IMG/VR virus record: IMGVR_UViG_3300037119_002477
Span: 1 to 37,774 of that record
From: a virus
Strand: one strand, 5' to 3'
Length of the DNA stretch: 37,774 nt
Position numbers and translations under genes: made by a program. Position 1 is the first letter of the stretch. Each line of letters starts with the position of its first letter. Under the pieces are notes generated by a model. The model was not told where the DNA came from, made no database searches, and saw nothing but the letters and a program-made list of their open reading frames with translations. Shown here one piece after another: positions 25,165 through 32,007 of the stretch.

Positions 25165-28100
25165 GCATCGCCTATCCCATCCCGCGCGAATTGCGGCGCG
25201 CCGACTATGTCGCGACGGCCGGACAAACCGTGTTCGGCCCGACCAGTTTCAAGGCCTTCGATTCGCTTGACGTCGGCGTCTATGTGAAGCCGGCGGACTC
25301 CGACATATTTGTGCGCCAGGAGCTCGGCGTCGCCATCGACCTGACCGCGACGGCGCCGGCGACCGCGCTGATTACATTCGACGCGGGCCAGGCGAGCGGC
25401 GCGACCGTGCGCGTCCAGGGCGAACGGCTGCACGAGCGGCAATTTGATGTGACGCGCGCCGGCACGCTCGTCTCGGCGTCGCTCGAGCGCGAACTCGATA
25501 AGCAAACCGTGGTGCTGCAGGAAGAGCGCCGCGACATCAACGACGCGCTGACGCAGTTCTATGGAAACCTCGCCGAGCTCGATGAACTCGAGGCGGACGT
25601 CGCCGAATTGCAAGGCGACATGACAGCGGTCGAAGCGACCGTCGGCGAGCATACGGCGGCGATTGCCGGCCTGGTCAACAATATGGGCGTGCTCACCGGC
25701 GACATCGCCGGGCTGGCGACGGAAGTCATTGAGCTCGACGCTCGCGTCGATGGGCTCGAAACCGGCGGCGTGGTTGGGCCGCCTGGTCCGCCTGGCCCGG
25801 CTGGCCCGGCCGGAGCCGACAGCACCGTGCCGGGGCCGATAGGACCGCCAGGCCCCCAGGGTGAGCCTGGGACCGATGGCGGAACGGGCGGCGTCGAAGA
25901 GGCTCCAAGCAACGACATCGCTTACGCGCGCTTCAATGAAAGTTGGGTCAACATCGCGCCAGTCTTCGTCAATCCCAGCGCCTATGGCTGGGATGCCGCG
26001 CTTTCGAGCGAATGCTATTTCGACGGCCCATACGATGATTATGCGCATGTTAATGTGGCTTCGTCCGCTACCTGCTATGCGCTGAGCAAAACCGAACGTA
26101 ACGGCGGCGTGATTTACGCCGAAGTGGCGCTGGCCGGCATGAGCGGCAGCGGCGTTTCAATCATTGGCGTTCTCCACAACGTGCTCGAGCAGCACCTTTC
26201 GATCAACACCGAGACCGGCGAGATCATCGATTACAATGGCGTCACTGTCCTCGCCACAGTGCCCGGCGCGCCGTTTGGCGCCGGCGGCGTTATCCGTATT
26301 GCGTTCAATATCCCTGCCAATTTGATATGGTTCACCCACAATGACCAGCCATGGAACGGCGATTACGGCGCCGATCCCATGACTTTGACCGGCGGCATCG
26401 ACAGCAGCGGCGGCGGCGGCGGCGTTTTCAGAATACGCGCCGCGATCAGCGACAGTGTCGACAGTTACGTCCAGTTGTACGACAGCGGCCTGAGCGGCTG
26501 GGCGTGGGGTCCGCCTACCGGCGACATCGCTTATCTGCCTTGGGGCCAGCTTGACCCTGAGGAGGTGTCGCCCGTCCTTGAAGGGCTCGTGCCGGAGGCG
26601 CCGTTCGACGGCGGCACGTACGGCAGGAGGGATGGTTCGTGGGAGAGCATCGGTAGCGTCGTCGGTGGCGATTACCTGCCGCTGGCAGGCGGCACGCTAA
26701 CCGGCAACTTGAATATTACGACTGCTGCTGCTGGCGATCTCTGGATGGGAACGGGCGCTGGCCCTGAAGTAACTATCGGCAGCAGGCGCGGCTCGGATAA
26801 TCGTTGGACGCTCACGCTTACTGATGAAGCCGCGGACGACTTCTGGATCAATCGGTTTAACGACGCTGGCGCGTATGTCGACAGTCCGATCTATGTTGAA
26901 CGCCTTACTGGCAAGACATATTTCGGTGGCCCGGTTGAATTGAAGGCTAACCCGACAGTTCCTCTCGAAGCAGCGACGAAGCAGTACGTCGACAATAGGC
27001 CCGCCGCTCCCGACGCGACAGTTGTCAATACCGGCATCCTCATTCCTTATTATCTGTATCCAAGCCTCCCTTATACGAATCCCGATGTTCAGGGTTTGCT
27101 TGGGATTATGAAATCCAATCCCGACGTGCCGGTGCTGGTGGTCGTCAATGCAGGATCACCCGGCGGACCGGGAACCGTCAACGATGTGAACTGGGACACG
27201 TTTATCGGGATGGTGCACGGCGCGGGTGGAAAAGTTCTTGGGTATGTCGACACCAATTACGCCACCGTAGATGAAGCGTTCGTTAAATCCGAGGTTGACG
27301 GCTGGCTCAGCATCTACCCGACAAATCGTGTCGACGGGATTTTCTTCGACCAGATGCCGTACGAGACCGGACCCGGCGGCGTCGGCACTGACTACGTCGA
27401 TTATTTCAAGCGCCTGACTGATTACTGCCACGACCTGGGTCTTAATCCGGTCGTCGGCAATCCGGGCGGCAATCAACAGCCGGCCTGGTTCGAGACGTAT
27501 ACCTCCGACATCATCGTCGTGCATGAGAACTCCACATGGCCGAGTGAAGCCAGCATGGCGGGCATGTTCGTCGGCGGCCACGCCTTCTACCCGCCGTCGC
27601 GACGGGGCGGCATGGTTTATAATCAGGCCACGCTCGATACCGCCCTGCTGGATACGCTGCGCAAATATGTCCAGTGGGTTTACGTCAACAGCGACGATCT
27701 CCCTAATCCGTGGGATACGCTGCCGCCGTATCTCGACCAGCTGTTTGCTGCGGTCAGTCTGAATGAATCGGCGGGCGGCGGCGGCACGGCTGCAACGACG
27801 ACCTTCGCCCCTGCCGGAAACATCGCGGCGACCAACGTGCAGGCTGCGATCGTCGAACTCGACAACGAGAAGGTTGCGAAGTCCGGCGACACGATGACCG
27901 GCCCGCTGTCTGTTCCAGCAGGATCGAGTACGGCGACTTCAATCAATTTCGGCGTGGCGAATAACGGGCTTTACAGCACAAATCCCGCCGGAAATATCGT
28001 GTTTTCGCTGGCAGGCAATGTGACCATGGCAGTTGATAATACTGCACTGCACATGTTCAATCCAATCAACCTGCCCGCCGATCCAACGACAGCGTTGCAG

Positions 28101-28934
28101 GCCGTCACCAAGCAATATGTCGATGCGGTGCAGACCAGCGCAAACGGCAAGGTGACGAAAGCCGGCGACACCATGACCGGCGATCTCGTCATCGCCAAAG
28201 CCAATCCGATTCTCACCCTCAACAAAGCTGCATCGGGACAGGCCGCCGGTATCACGGGAATGACGAATGGCTTGGCGCGCTGGAACGTCCAGCTTGGCGA
28301 CAATCTCGCCGAGTCGGGAGCGAACGCCGGCTCGCACTTCTACATCAACCGCTACAACGATGCCGGCACCTATGTTGACACGCCGTTCATCATCAACCGG
28401 ACGACCGGCAATGTCGTTTCCCAAAAAATGTTTTATCCGCAAGTCGGCTTCATCTGCCAGCACGGCAGCACGTCGGGCGCGATCAACAATGTCACGGGAA
28501 TCTCCTACGACACCACCAACAACCTGATCATCGAGAGTGGTGGTCTGTGCGTCAGCATGAACCGCAACGCTGCGAATGGCACCATCGCCGCCTTCATGCA
28601 GGCGGCCACGGCGTGCGGCTCGATCAGCGTCGCCAACAGCACCAGCACCGCTTTTAACACCACGTCCGACGAGCGCCTCAAGGAACAGGCCGAGACGTTC
28701 GACGCCGGCTCGATCCTCGACGCCACTGAGGTCTATCACTTCAAGTGGATCGGCCAGGATGTGTGGGCCTACGGCGTCATGGCGCAGGAGGCCATCGAGG
28801 TCTTTCCCGACTCCGTCACCTATAGCGAGGAGCATGACGCATACGGTGTCGATTACTCGAAATATGTCCCGTTGCTGCTGCAGGAGATCAAGGCGCTGCG
28901 GGCGCGCGTCGCCCAGCTCGAGGCCGCGGCATGA
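25161..28934 (+). CDS. Long tail fibre: anchor, collagen-like stalk, GH135/spherulin-4-like domain, S74 chaperone
   Basis: A protein of 1257 residues. Residues 1-120 are the same anchor domain as in the previous gene. A coiled coil (about 125-200) and a collagen-like Gly-X-Y run (about 204-241, GPPGPPGPAGPAGA) follow. Beta-rich stalk modules with LTGNL and TMTG.L motifs come next. Residues about 623-865 resemble spherulin-4/GH135 (Sph3) hydrolases: TGILIPYYLYPS, VPVLVVVNAGSPGGPG, VLGYVDTNY, VDGIFFDQMP. The C-terminus (from S1169 in TTSDERLKEQ) is an intramolecular chaperone of endosialidase type (peptidase S74), which cuts itself off after trimerisation. The fibre probably degrades a galactosamine-containing exopolysaccharide; the substrate is inference. 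Codon use in 26-28.6 kb is less GC3-biased than elsewhere. Confidence 0.88.
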   Translation: MSIAYPIPRELRRADYVATAGQTVFGPTSFKAFDSLDVGVYVKPADSDIFVRQELGVAIDLTATAPATALITFDAGQASGATVRVQGERLHERQFDVTRAGTLVSASLERELDKQTVVLQEERRDINDALTQFYGNLAELDELEADVAELQGDMTAVEATVGEHTAAIAGLVNNMGVLTGDIAGLATEVIELDARVDGLETGGVVGPPGPPGPAGPAGADSTVPGPIGPPGPQGEPGTDGGTGGVEEAPSNDIAYARFNESWVNIAPVFVNPSAYGWDAALSSECYFDGPYDDYAHVNVASSATCYALSKTERNGGVIYAEVALAGMSGSGVSIIGVLHNVLEQHLSINTETGEIIDYNGVTVLATVPGAPFGAGGVIRIAFNIPANLIWFTHNDQPWNGDYGADPMTLTGGIDSSGGGGGVFRIRAAISDSVDSYVQLYDSGLSGWAWGPPTGDIAYLPWGQLDPEEVSPVLEGLVPEAPFDGGTYGRRDGSWESIGSVVGGDYLPLAGGTLTGNLNITTAAAGDLWMGTGAGPEVTIGSRRGSDNRWTLTLTDEAADDFWINRFNDAGAYVDSPIYVERLTGKTYFGGPVELKANPTVPLEAATKQYVDNRPAAPDATVVNTGILIPYYLYPSLPYTNPDVQGLLGIMKSNPDVPVLVVVNAGSPGGPGTVNDVNWDTFIGMVHGAGGKVLGYVDTNYATVDEAFVKSEVDGWLSIYPTNRVDGIFFDQMPYETGPGGVGTDYVDYFKRLTDYCHDLGLNPVVGNPGGNQQPAWFETYTSDIIVVHENSTWPSEASMAGMFVGGHAFYPPSRRGGMVYNQATLDTALLDTLRKYVQWVYVNSDDLPNPWDTLPPYLDQLFAAVSLNESAGGGGTAATTTFAPAGNIAATNVQAAIVELDNEKVAKSGDTMTGPLSVPAGSSTATSINFGVANNGLYSTNPAGNIVFSLAGNVTMAVDNTALHMFNPINLPADPTTALQAVTKQYVDAVQTSANGKVTKAGDTMTGDLVIAKANPILTLNKAASGQAAGITGMTNGLARWNVQLGDNLAESGANAGSHFYINRYNDAGTYVDTPFIINRTTGNVVSQKMFYPQVGFICQHGSTSGAINNVTGISYDTTNNLIIESGGLCVSMNRNAANGTIAAFMQAATACGSISVANSTSTAFNTTSDERLKEQAETFDAGSILDATEVYHFKWIGQDVWAYGVMAQEAIEVFPDSVTYSEEHDAYGVDYSKYVPLLLQEIKALRARVAQLEAAA

Positions 28935-29200
28935 CTGACCTCAAGTCCTGGGTGAAGGACAACCACACCCTGCTGGGGTTCCTCATCCTTCAAGCAATCG
29001 CCATCGTCGCCTATGCAGTGCGGCTCGAGACTCGCGTCAGCATCATGGAGACGCGCGGAGCCGCTTTCACGGTGGCGCGCATGGACGAGATGAAGCAGGC
29101 CATCGCCGTGCTGCAGGAGAAGATCGACAAGAACGAGGACAGCATCAAGAAGATCATAGAAGTGATGACGCGGGGGCTGCCACAAGGAGCACCGAAATGA
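28931..29200 (+). CDS. Membrane-anchored coiled-coil protein, lysis accessory candidate
   Basis: An 89-residue protein. Residues about 13-31 (HTLLGFLILQAIAIVAYAV) form one transmembrane helix; residues 45-80 are an amphipathic helix rich in Lys, Glu and Ile (MKQAIAVLQEKIDKNEDSIKKI), probably a coiled coil. N-terminal anchor plus coiled coil is the architecture of inner-membrane spanins (Rz-type) and of some holin-associated proteins. It lies at the head of a lysis cassette with stop-start overlaps on both sides (ATGA). No outer-membrane lipoprotein partner was found, so a spanin role is only a possibility. Confidence 0.65.
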   Translation: MTDLKSWVKDNHTLLGFLILQAIAIVAYAVRLETRVSIMETRGAAFTVARMDEMKQAIAVLQEKIDKNEDSIKKIIEVMTRGLPQGAPK

Positions 29201-29397
29201 TCGGACTTCTCATAGGACTGCTCGTGATTGGCCTGCTCGTCGGCCTGGTCTGGTATGTCTGCGACGCTCTCACAGTGCCTGAGCCGCTGAACCGAATCAT
29301 CAAGACCGTGTCGGTGGTGATCGGAGTCCTCGCGGTCATCCTGTCCCTGCTGCAACTCGGCGGCTACGACGTCGGCATTCCCTTGAGGCGGCTCTGA
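29197..29397 (+). CDS. Putative holin (two transmembrane segments)
   Basis: A 66-residue, strongly hydrophobic protein. Two membrane helices are visible, about residues 2-22 (IGLLIGLLVIGLLVGLVWYV) and 38-55 (TVSVVIGVLAVILSLLQL), joined by a short polar loop, with a basic C-terminus. This is the form of a class II holin. It is encoded between the coiled-coil membrane protein and the endolysin and overlaps both (ATGA and TGATG). Holin action, opening the inner membrane at a set time, is inferred from shape and place. Confidence 0.65.
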   Translation: MIGLLIGLLVIGLLVGLVWYVCDALTVPEPLNRIIKTVSVVIGVLAVILSLLQLGGYDVGIPLRRL

Positions 29398-30170
29398 TGC
29401 CGTTCGATAGAAAAATGTTCTTCGACTATGTGCGCGGCCCGCTGTTCGGCGGCCGGCTCACCGAGCAACAAGTCCAGGGGATGGAGTTCGACCTGACCTA
29501 TTGGGAGAACGAAATCGACCAGGATATGCGCTGGCTCGCCTATTGCCTGGCGACCGAATACCACGAGTGCGGCGCCCGCATGTGGCCGGTGCGCGAAGGT
29601 TTTAAGGAGACGGATGCGGAGGCCAGGGACTATGTCTCGGCGCAGGGCTACGCCTACGCCAAGCCGGATCCAACAACCGGCGAGGTCTATTATGGCCGTG
29701 GCAAAATTCAGATCACGTGGGCCGAAAATTATGTCAAGGCGTCGGAGCGGCTCGGCCTGACCGGCGAGCAGGATCTCTATCGTCATCCCGACATGGCGCT
29801 CGATCTCGCGATTGCCACCGACAATCTCATGCTCGGCATGATTGAGGGCTGGTACCGCTCCGACAGCGCCGGCAAGCAGACGCTCGCGCGCTACTTCGAC
29901 ATGGATACAGACAACGCCTACGGCGCGAGGGAGATCGTCAACGGCGACAAATCCAAGGTGCCGAGCTGGTCGAGCGGCGTCTCGATCGGCGAGCTCATCA
30001 AGGGCTATCACCTCAAATTCCTGGCGGCGTTGCAAGCGTCCTGGTCGGCAGAGCTCGAGCCCGACGACGTCGAGCCGCCGCAACCGGAACCGGCCGAGAC
30101 GGCGACGATTACCATTGTGATCAAGATCACGGCGACGGGTCCGGTCAATGTCGCGGTGGAGCAAAGCTGA
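29397..30170 (+). CDS. Endolysin, glycoside hydrolase family 19-like
   Basis: A 257-residue protein. The N-terminal 180 residues match the chitinase-19/lysozyme-like fold of phage endolysins. LATEYHECGARMWPVREGF (about 51-69) carries the family's catalytic Glu region (E54 or E57, then E67). YYGRGKIQITWAENYVKAS (98-116) is the hallmark substrate-groove motif. A polar linker rich in Pro and Glu and a short beta segment end the protein. It has no signal peptide, so release depends on the holin encoded just upstream. It would cut the glycan strands of peptidoglycan. Confidence 0.9.
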   Translation: MPFDRKMFFDYVRGPLFGGRLTEQQVQGMEFDLTYWENEIDQDMRWLAYCLATEYHECGARMWPVREGFKETDAEARDYVSAQGYAYAKPDPTTGEVYYGRGKIQITWAENYVKASERLGLTGEQDLYRHPDMALDLAIATDNLMLGMIEGWYRSDSAGKQTLARYFDMDTDNAYGAREIVNGDKSKVPSWSSGVSIGELIKGYHLKFLAALQASWSAELEPDDVEPPQPEPAETATITIVIKITATGPVNVAVEQS

Positions 30171-30183
30171 AGGAGAGAAGCCA

Positions 30184-30396
30184 ATGGTTGACGAAGCCAA
30201 GCAGGCCCAGATCGTGGGCTATCTGCGCGAGCGCCAGGCCGGCAAATGGATTCACGGCGTATCGGACACGGAGCTCTTCAAGGCCGCGGCCGACGCGATC
30301 GAAGGGGTGGTGGATCCGCCGCCGCCCGAGGCGGATCCAGAGGTTGAGGCAGAAGCGGCCGAGACAGAGGAACGTTATCCAAAGCGGAAACGGTGA
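30184..30396 (+). CDS. Small acidic protein after the endolysin
   Basis: A 70-residue protein with a strong AAGGAGAG before the ATG. Residues 1-45 form two or three helices (EAKQAQIVGYLRERQAGKWIHGVSDTELFKAAADAIEGVV). The rest is an acidic tail with Pro and Glu and a basic end (RYPKRKR). It is the last gene before the late terminator. I do not recognise a family or function. Confidence 0.7.
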   Translation: MVDEAKQAQIVGYLRERQAGKWIHGVSDTELFKAAADAIEGVVDPPPPEADPEVEAEAAETEERYPKRKR

Positions 30397-30416
30397 CGCT
30401 CCGCTGCGGATGGAGA

Positions 30417-30449
30417 GCGCCGCCGCCTCCCCCTGGCCGGCGGCGTTTT
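30417..30449 (+). terminator. Rho-independent terminator of the late operon
   Basis: CGCCGCCG (30418-30425) pairs with CGGCGGCG (30438-30445) around a C-rich 12-base loop and is followed by TTTTC. It lies 22 bases after the last gene of the structural and lysis operon, as expected for the late transcript end. Confidence 0.6.
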
Positions 30450-30776
30450 CACCATGTGATTAGCGTGGACAAGTCACAAATCAGCGGGGATAAGCTTCAC
30501 GTGAAACGTCGCGCCTGCGGCCGTGTGACTAGCGCGAATCGAGCGGCGGCGGAGCGGCGCATGAATGACCATCTTTTTTGATAACCTCTCATGGAAGCTA
30601 TTGAAATCATTGGCCGCAGAAATAAGATCGTTACATTTGGATTGGCATATTATTGCGCGCTAAGTCTTTGATTGTATTCACTTGGCACGGTTGATGCTTG
30701 CGTGTGACTAGTCACAAATAGCAGTCACACGATCTTTGCAGGGCTGCACGGCTAAGGTTAGCGCGCATAGGTTCCG
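30450..30776. promoter_or_regulatory. Non-coding control region with TGTGACT/AGTCACA sites
   Basis: No gene is evident between the late terminator and the opposed terminator. The half-site AGTCACA or TGTGACT occurs at 30472, 30524, 30703, 30710 and 30723. Two halves form the perfect 14-base palindrome TGTGACTAGTCACA at 30703-30716. A TTCACGTGAA palindrome lies near 30497. The stretch 30560-30720 is markedly AT-rich for this genome and contains TTGGCACG...GATGC at 30682-30697, which resembles a sigma-54 -24/-12 element. The region could hold regulator operators, the phage attachment site, or both. Confidence 0.45.
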
Positions 30777-30803
30777 CATAATAAGACCCGCCGTTGGGGC
30801 GGG
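30777..30803 (-). terminator. Hairpin terminator of the integrase operon
   Basis: On the minus strand CCCGCC, loop CCAAC, GGCGGG is followed by TCTTATTAT. It lies about 50 bases after the last minus-strand gene (30854-31018). The stem is short but the T-rich tail supports termination of the minus transcript. Confidence 0.5.
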
Positions 30804-30853
30804 CCGTTCTCAATTCGTGCTCTTGATTTGTGACCAGGCCAAATGATGCCGGC

Positions 30854-31018
30854 CTATCCGCCCTCTCTTGCCTGCGCCGTGGGCGAGGTTCGCTCGTCTG
30901 ACGCAGGTGCGGCTTGCGCGGCGGCCTCAAGCGCGGCGCGCATGGCGGCGACCCTGCCTTTCTGGCAGTTGTCGAAGGCCCATAGCGCCGCCTCGACCTG
31001 TGCGTCAGTGATCGGCAT
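30854..31018 (-). CDS. Very small protein, last gene of the integrase operon
   Basis: A 54-residue protein starting MPITDAQVEAALWAFDNCQ. It continues with a long Ala-rich helix (RVAAMRAALEAAAQAA) and a polar tail ending REGG. Many rhizobial and other alphaproteobacterial phages encode short proteins of the form 'ITD.qVEAAL.AF......MRAALEAA'; their function is unknown. The start lies eight bases after the stop of the upstream gene. The TGTGACT site at 31018-31024 overlaps the start codon, so a bound protein could affect its expression. Confidence 0.6.
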   Translation of the reverse strand: MPITDAQVEAALWAFDNCQKGRVAAMRAALEAAAQAAPASDERTSPTAQAREGG

Positions 31019-31026
31019 GTGACTCG

Positions 31027-31215
31027 TCACTCGGGCTTGGCGGCGGCCTTGTCGAGGGCCGCCTGGATCAGTCGGCGGTCCTCATCGGTGAGCTCGAAAA
31101 TTTCGCACTCGCCGGCCAGGATGTCGTCAGCCCACGCCTCATAGCCCCCAGGCTCCGGCTCATAGCGCGCGCGCAGCCAGAGGATCAGTGCGTCGCGTTC
31201 CTTTGGCAAGGGCAT
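31027..31215 (-). CDS. Small protein of unknown function
   Basis: A 62-residue acidic protein (MPLPKERDALILWLRARYEPEP...). It has a helix, a loop containing GGYEAWADDILAG, and a second helix (DEDRRLIQAALDKAAAK). The strong AGGGGAG before the ATG supports translation. No membrane segment or recognisable domain. It is the fifth gene of the integrase strand cluster. Confidence 0.65.
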   Translation of the reverse strand: MPLPKERDALILWLRARYEPEPGGYEAWADDILAGECEIFELTDEDRRLIQAALDKAAAKPE

Positions 31216-31280
31216 GGCAGTCTCCCCTTGAAATTCCTCACTACACCAGTGATGGGGTGTTAGCTGCGGGGCGCAAAAAG

Positions 31281-31305
31281 CGGGCGCAAAATAATTTTGC
31301 GCCTG
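31281..31305. promoter_or_regulatory. Near-perfect AT-core palindrome between small genes
   Basis: A 10-bp perfect inverted repeat: GGCGCAAAAT, one central A, ATTTTGCGCC (31283-31303), extended by a G-T and a C-G pair. GCGCAAAA also occurs as an extra half-copy a few bases before. It lies between the 31308-31619 and 31027-31215 genes and could be a dimer-binding operator or a hairpin attenuator. Confidence 0.45.
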
Positions 31306-31307
31306 GC

Positions 31308-31619
31308 TTAGCTGCCATCGCCATCGCCCTCCGGCGTCCGGTCATGGACATACTTGGAACCATACTCGGCGACGATCCGGTCGCGCGCCCGGAGATAGCG
31401 CGGTCCGCCGGCGACAATGTTCCGCGCCTCGAGCTCCTCGGCGATCTTGTCGAGCGTCCGGCCGAACGTCTCCCCCTGGTCGGCGAGTTCTGCATTAAGG
31501 CCGGCCGCGGCGATCGCGATCGCGTCGAGCTTCTTCACGAGCTGCGCCTCCTGGCGCTCGAGCGCGGTCGCGATGCGGTCCAGGACGGAATAAAGGCCCG
31601 TCGGATCGAGATCCCTCAT
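31308..31619 (-). CDS. Small helical protein of unknown function
   Basis: A 103-residue protein. AAGGAG nine bases before the ATG at 31619 decides the start; the frame is open further upstream but overlaps another gene. Residues 5-70 are helical and coiled-coil-like (LYSVLDRIATALERQEAQLVKKLDAIAI...GETFGRTLDKIAEELEAR). The C-terminal part (GGPRYLRARDRIVAEYGSKYVHDR) is basic. Its start overlaps the upstream stop (ATGA), so the genes are translationally coupled. No function assigned. Confidence 0.65.
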   Translation of the reverse strand: MRDLDPTGLYSVLDRIATALERQEAQLVKKLDAIAIAAAGLNAELADQGETFGRTLDKIAEELEARNIVAGGPRYLRARDRIVAEYGSKYVHDRTPEGDGDGS

Positions 31620-31891
31620 GACCGTGTTCTCCTTGGCCGCGGCGCCTGAAACGCCCTGAGCTTGTCGGCCAGCGCGTCGTTGATCTTCACCAGGCCGGCG
31701 CAACGATGCTGAAACATGTCGCGCTCCGCCGTGAGTTCTCTGATCCGGTCCAACAAATCCTGGCGATCACCTTCCTCTTTCCGCTGGCGATCGATGCCCT
31801 CGACATAGCCGCGCATGGCGGCGAGCTCGGCTTTGAGCCGGGAAATTTCCGTCGATACGCCGGCCTCCTCGAGATGGTCTACGGTTTTCAA
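31616..31891 (-). CDS. Small coiled-coil protein with probable TTG start
   Basis: A 91-residue protein if it begins at TTG 31891, which has GGGAGGAG just upstream and overlaps the previous stop as TTGA. Most of the length is a charged coiled coil (STEISRLKAELAAMRGYVEGI, then DLLDRIRELTAERDMFQHRCAGLVKI). The tail is basic (PRPRRTRS). Longer in-frame starts up to 31975 exist but would overlap the membrane-protein gene fully. The function is unknown; a cytoplasmic partner of the small membrane protein encoded upstream is one possibility. Confidence 0.6.
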   Translation of the reverse strand: MKTVDHLEEAGVSTEISRLKAELAAMRGYVEGIDRQRKEEGDRQDLLDRIRELTAERDMFQHRCAGLVKINDALADKLRAFQAPRPRRTRS

Positions 31892-32007
31892 TCGAACTCC
31901 TCCCATCCGAACAGCCCCATTCCAAACAGCTTGTCGACCACGGCGACGGCCATCAGGAGGATCACCACGAGCCAATACCAGTTCTCGAAATCAATCTGGC
32001 TCATCAT
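31888..32007 (-). CDS. 39-residue single-pass membrane protein
   Basis: A very small gene directly after the integrase, joined to it by a TGATG overlap and to the next gene by TTGA. The product begins MMSQIDFENW. It has one membrane helix (YWLVVILLMAVAVVDKLF) and an acidic end (GWEEFD). A second ATG three bases later could also serve as the start. Short membrane proteins in lysogeny modules sometimes act in superinfection exclusion or toxin roles, but nothing here proves that. Confidence 0.55.
   Translation of the reverse strand: MMSQIDFENWYWLVVILLMAVAVVDKLFGMGLFGWEEFD

Noticed and set aside
25161-28934. Diversity-generating retroelement as in BPP-1
   Set aside because: No reverse transcriptase, template repeat or variable repeat was found; the fibre end is an S74 chaperone rather than a C-type lectin fold.
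30712-30930. 72-codon minus-strand frame
   Set aside because: Arg/Pro-rich composition, spans the proposed terminator and operator sites, and overlaps the better-supported 30854-31018 gene.
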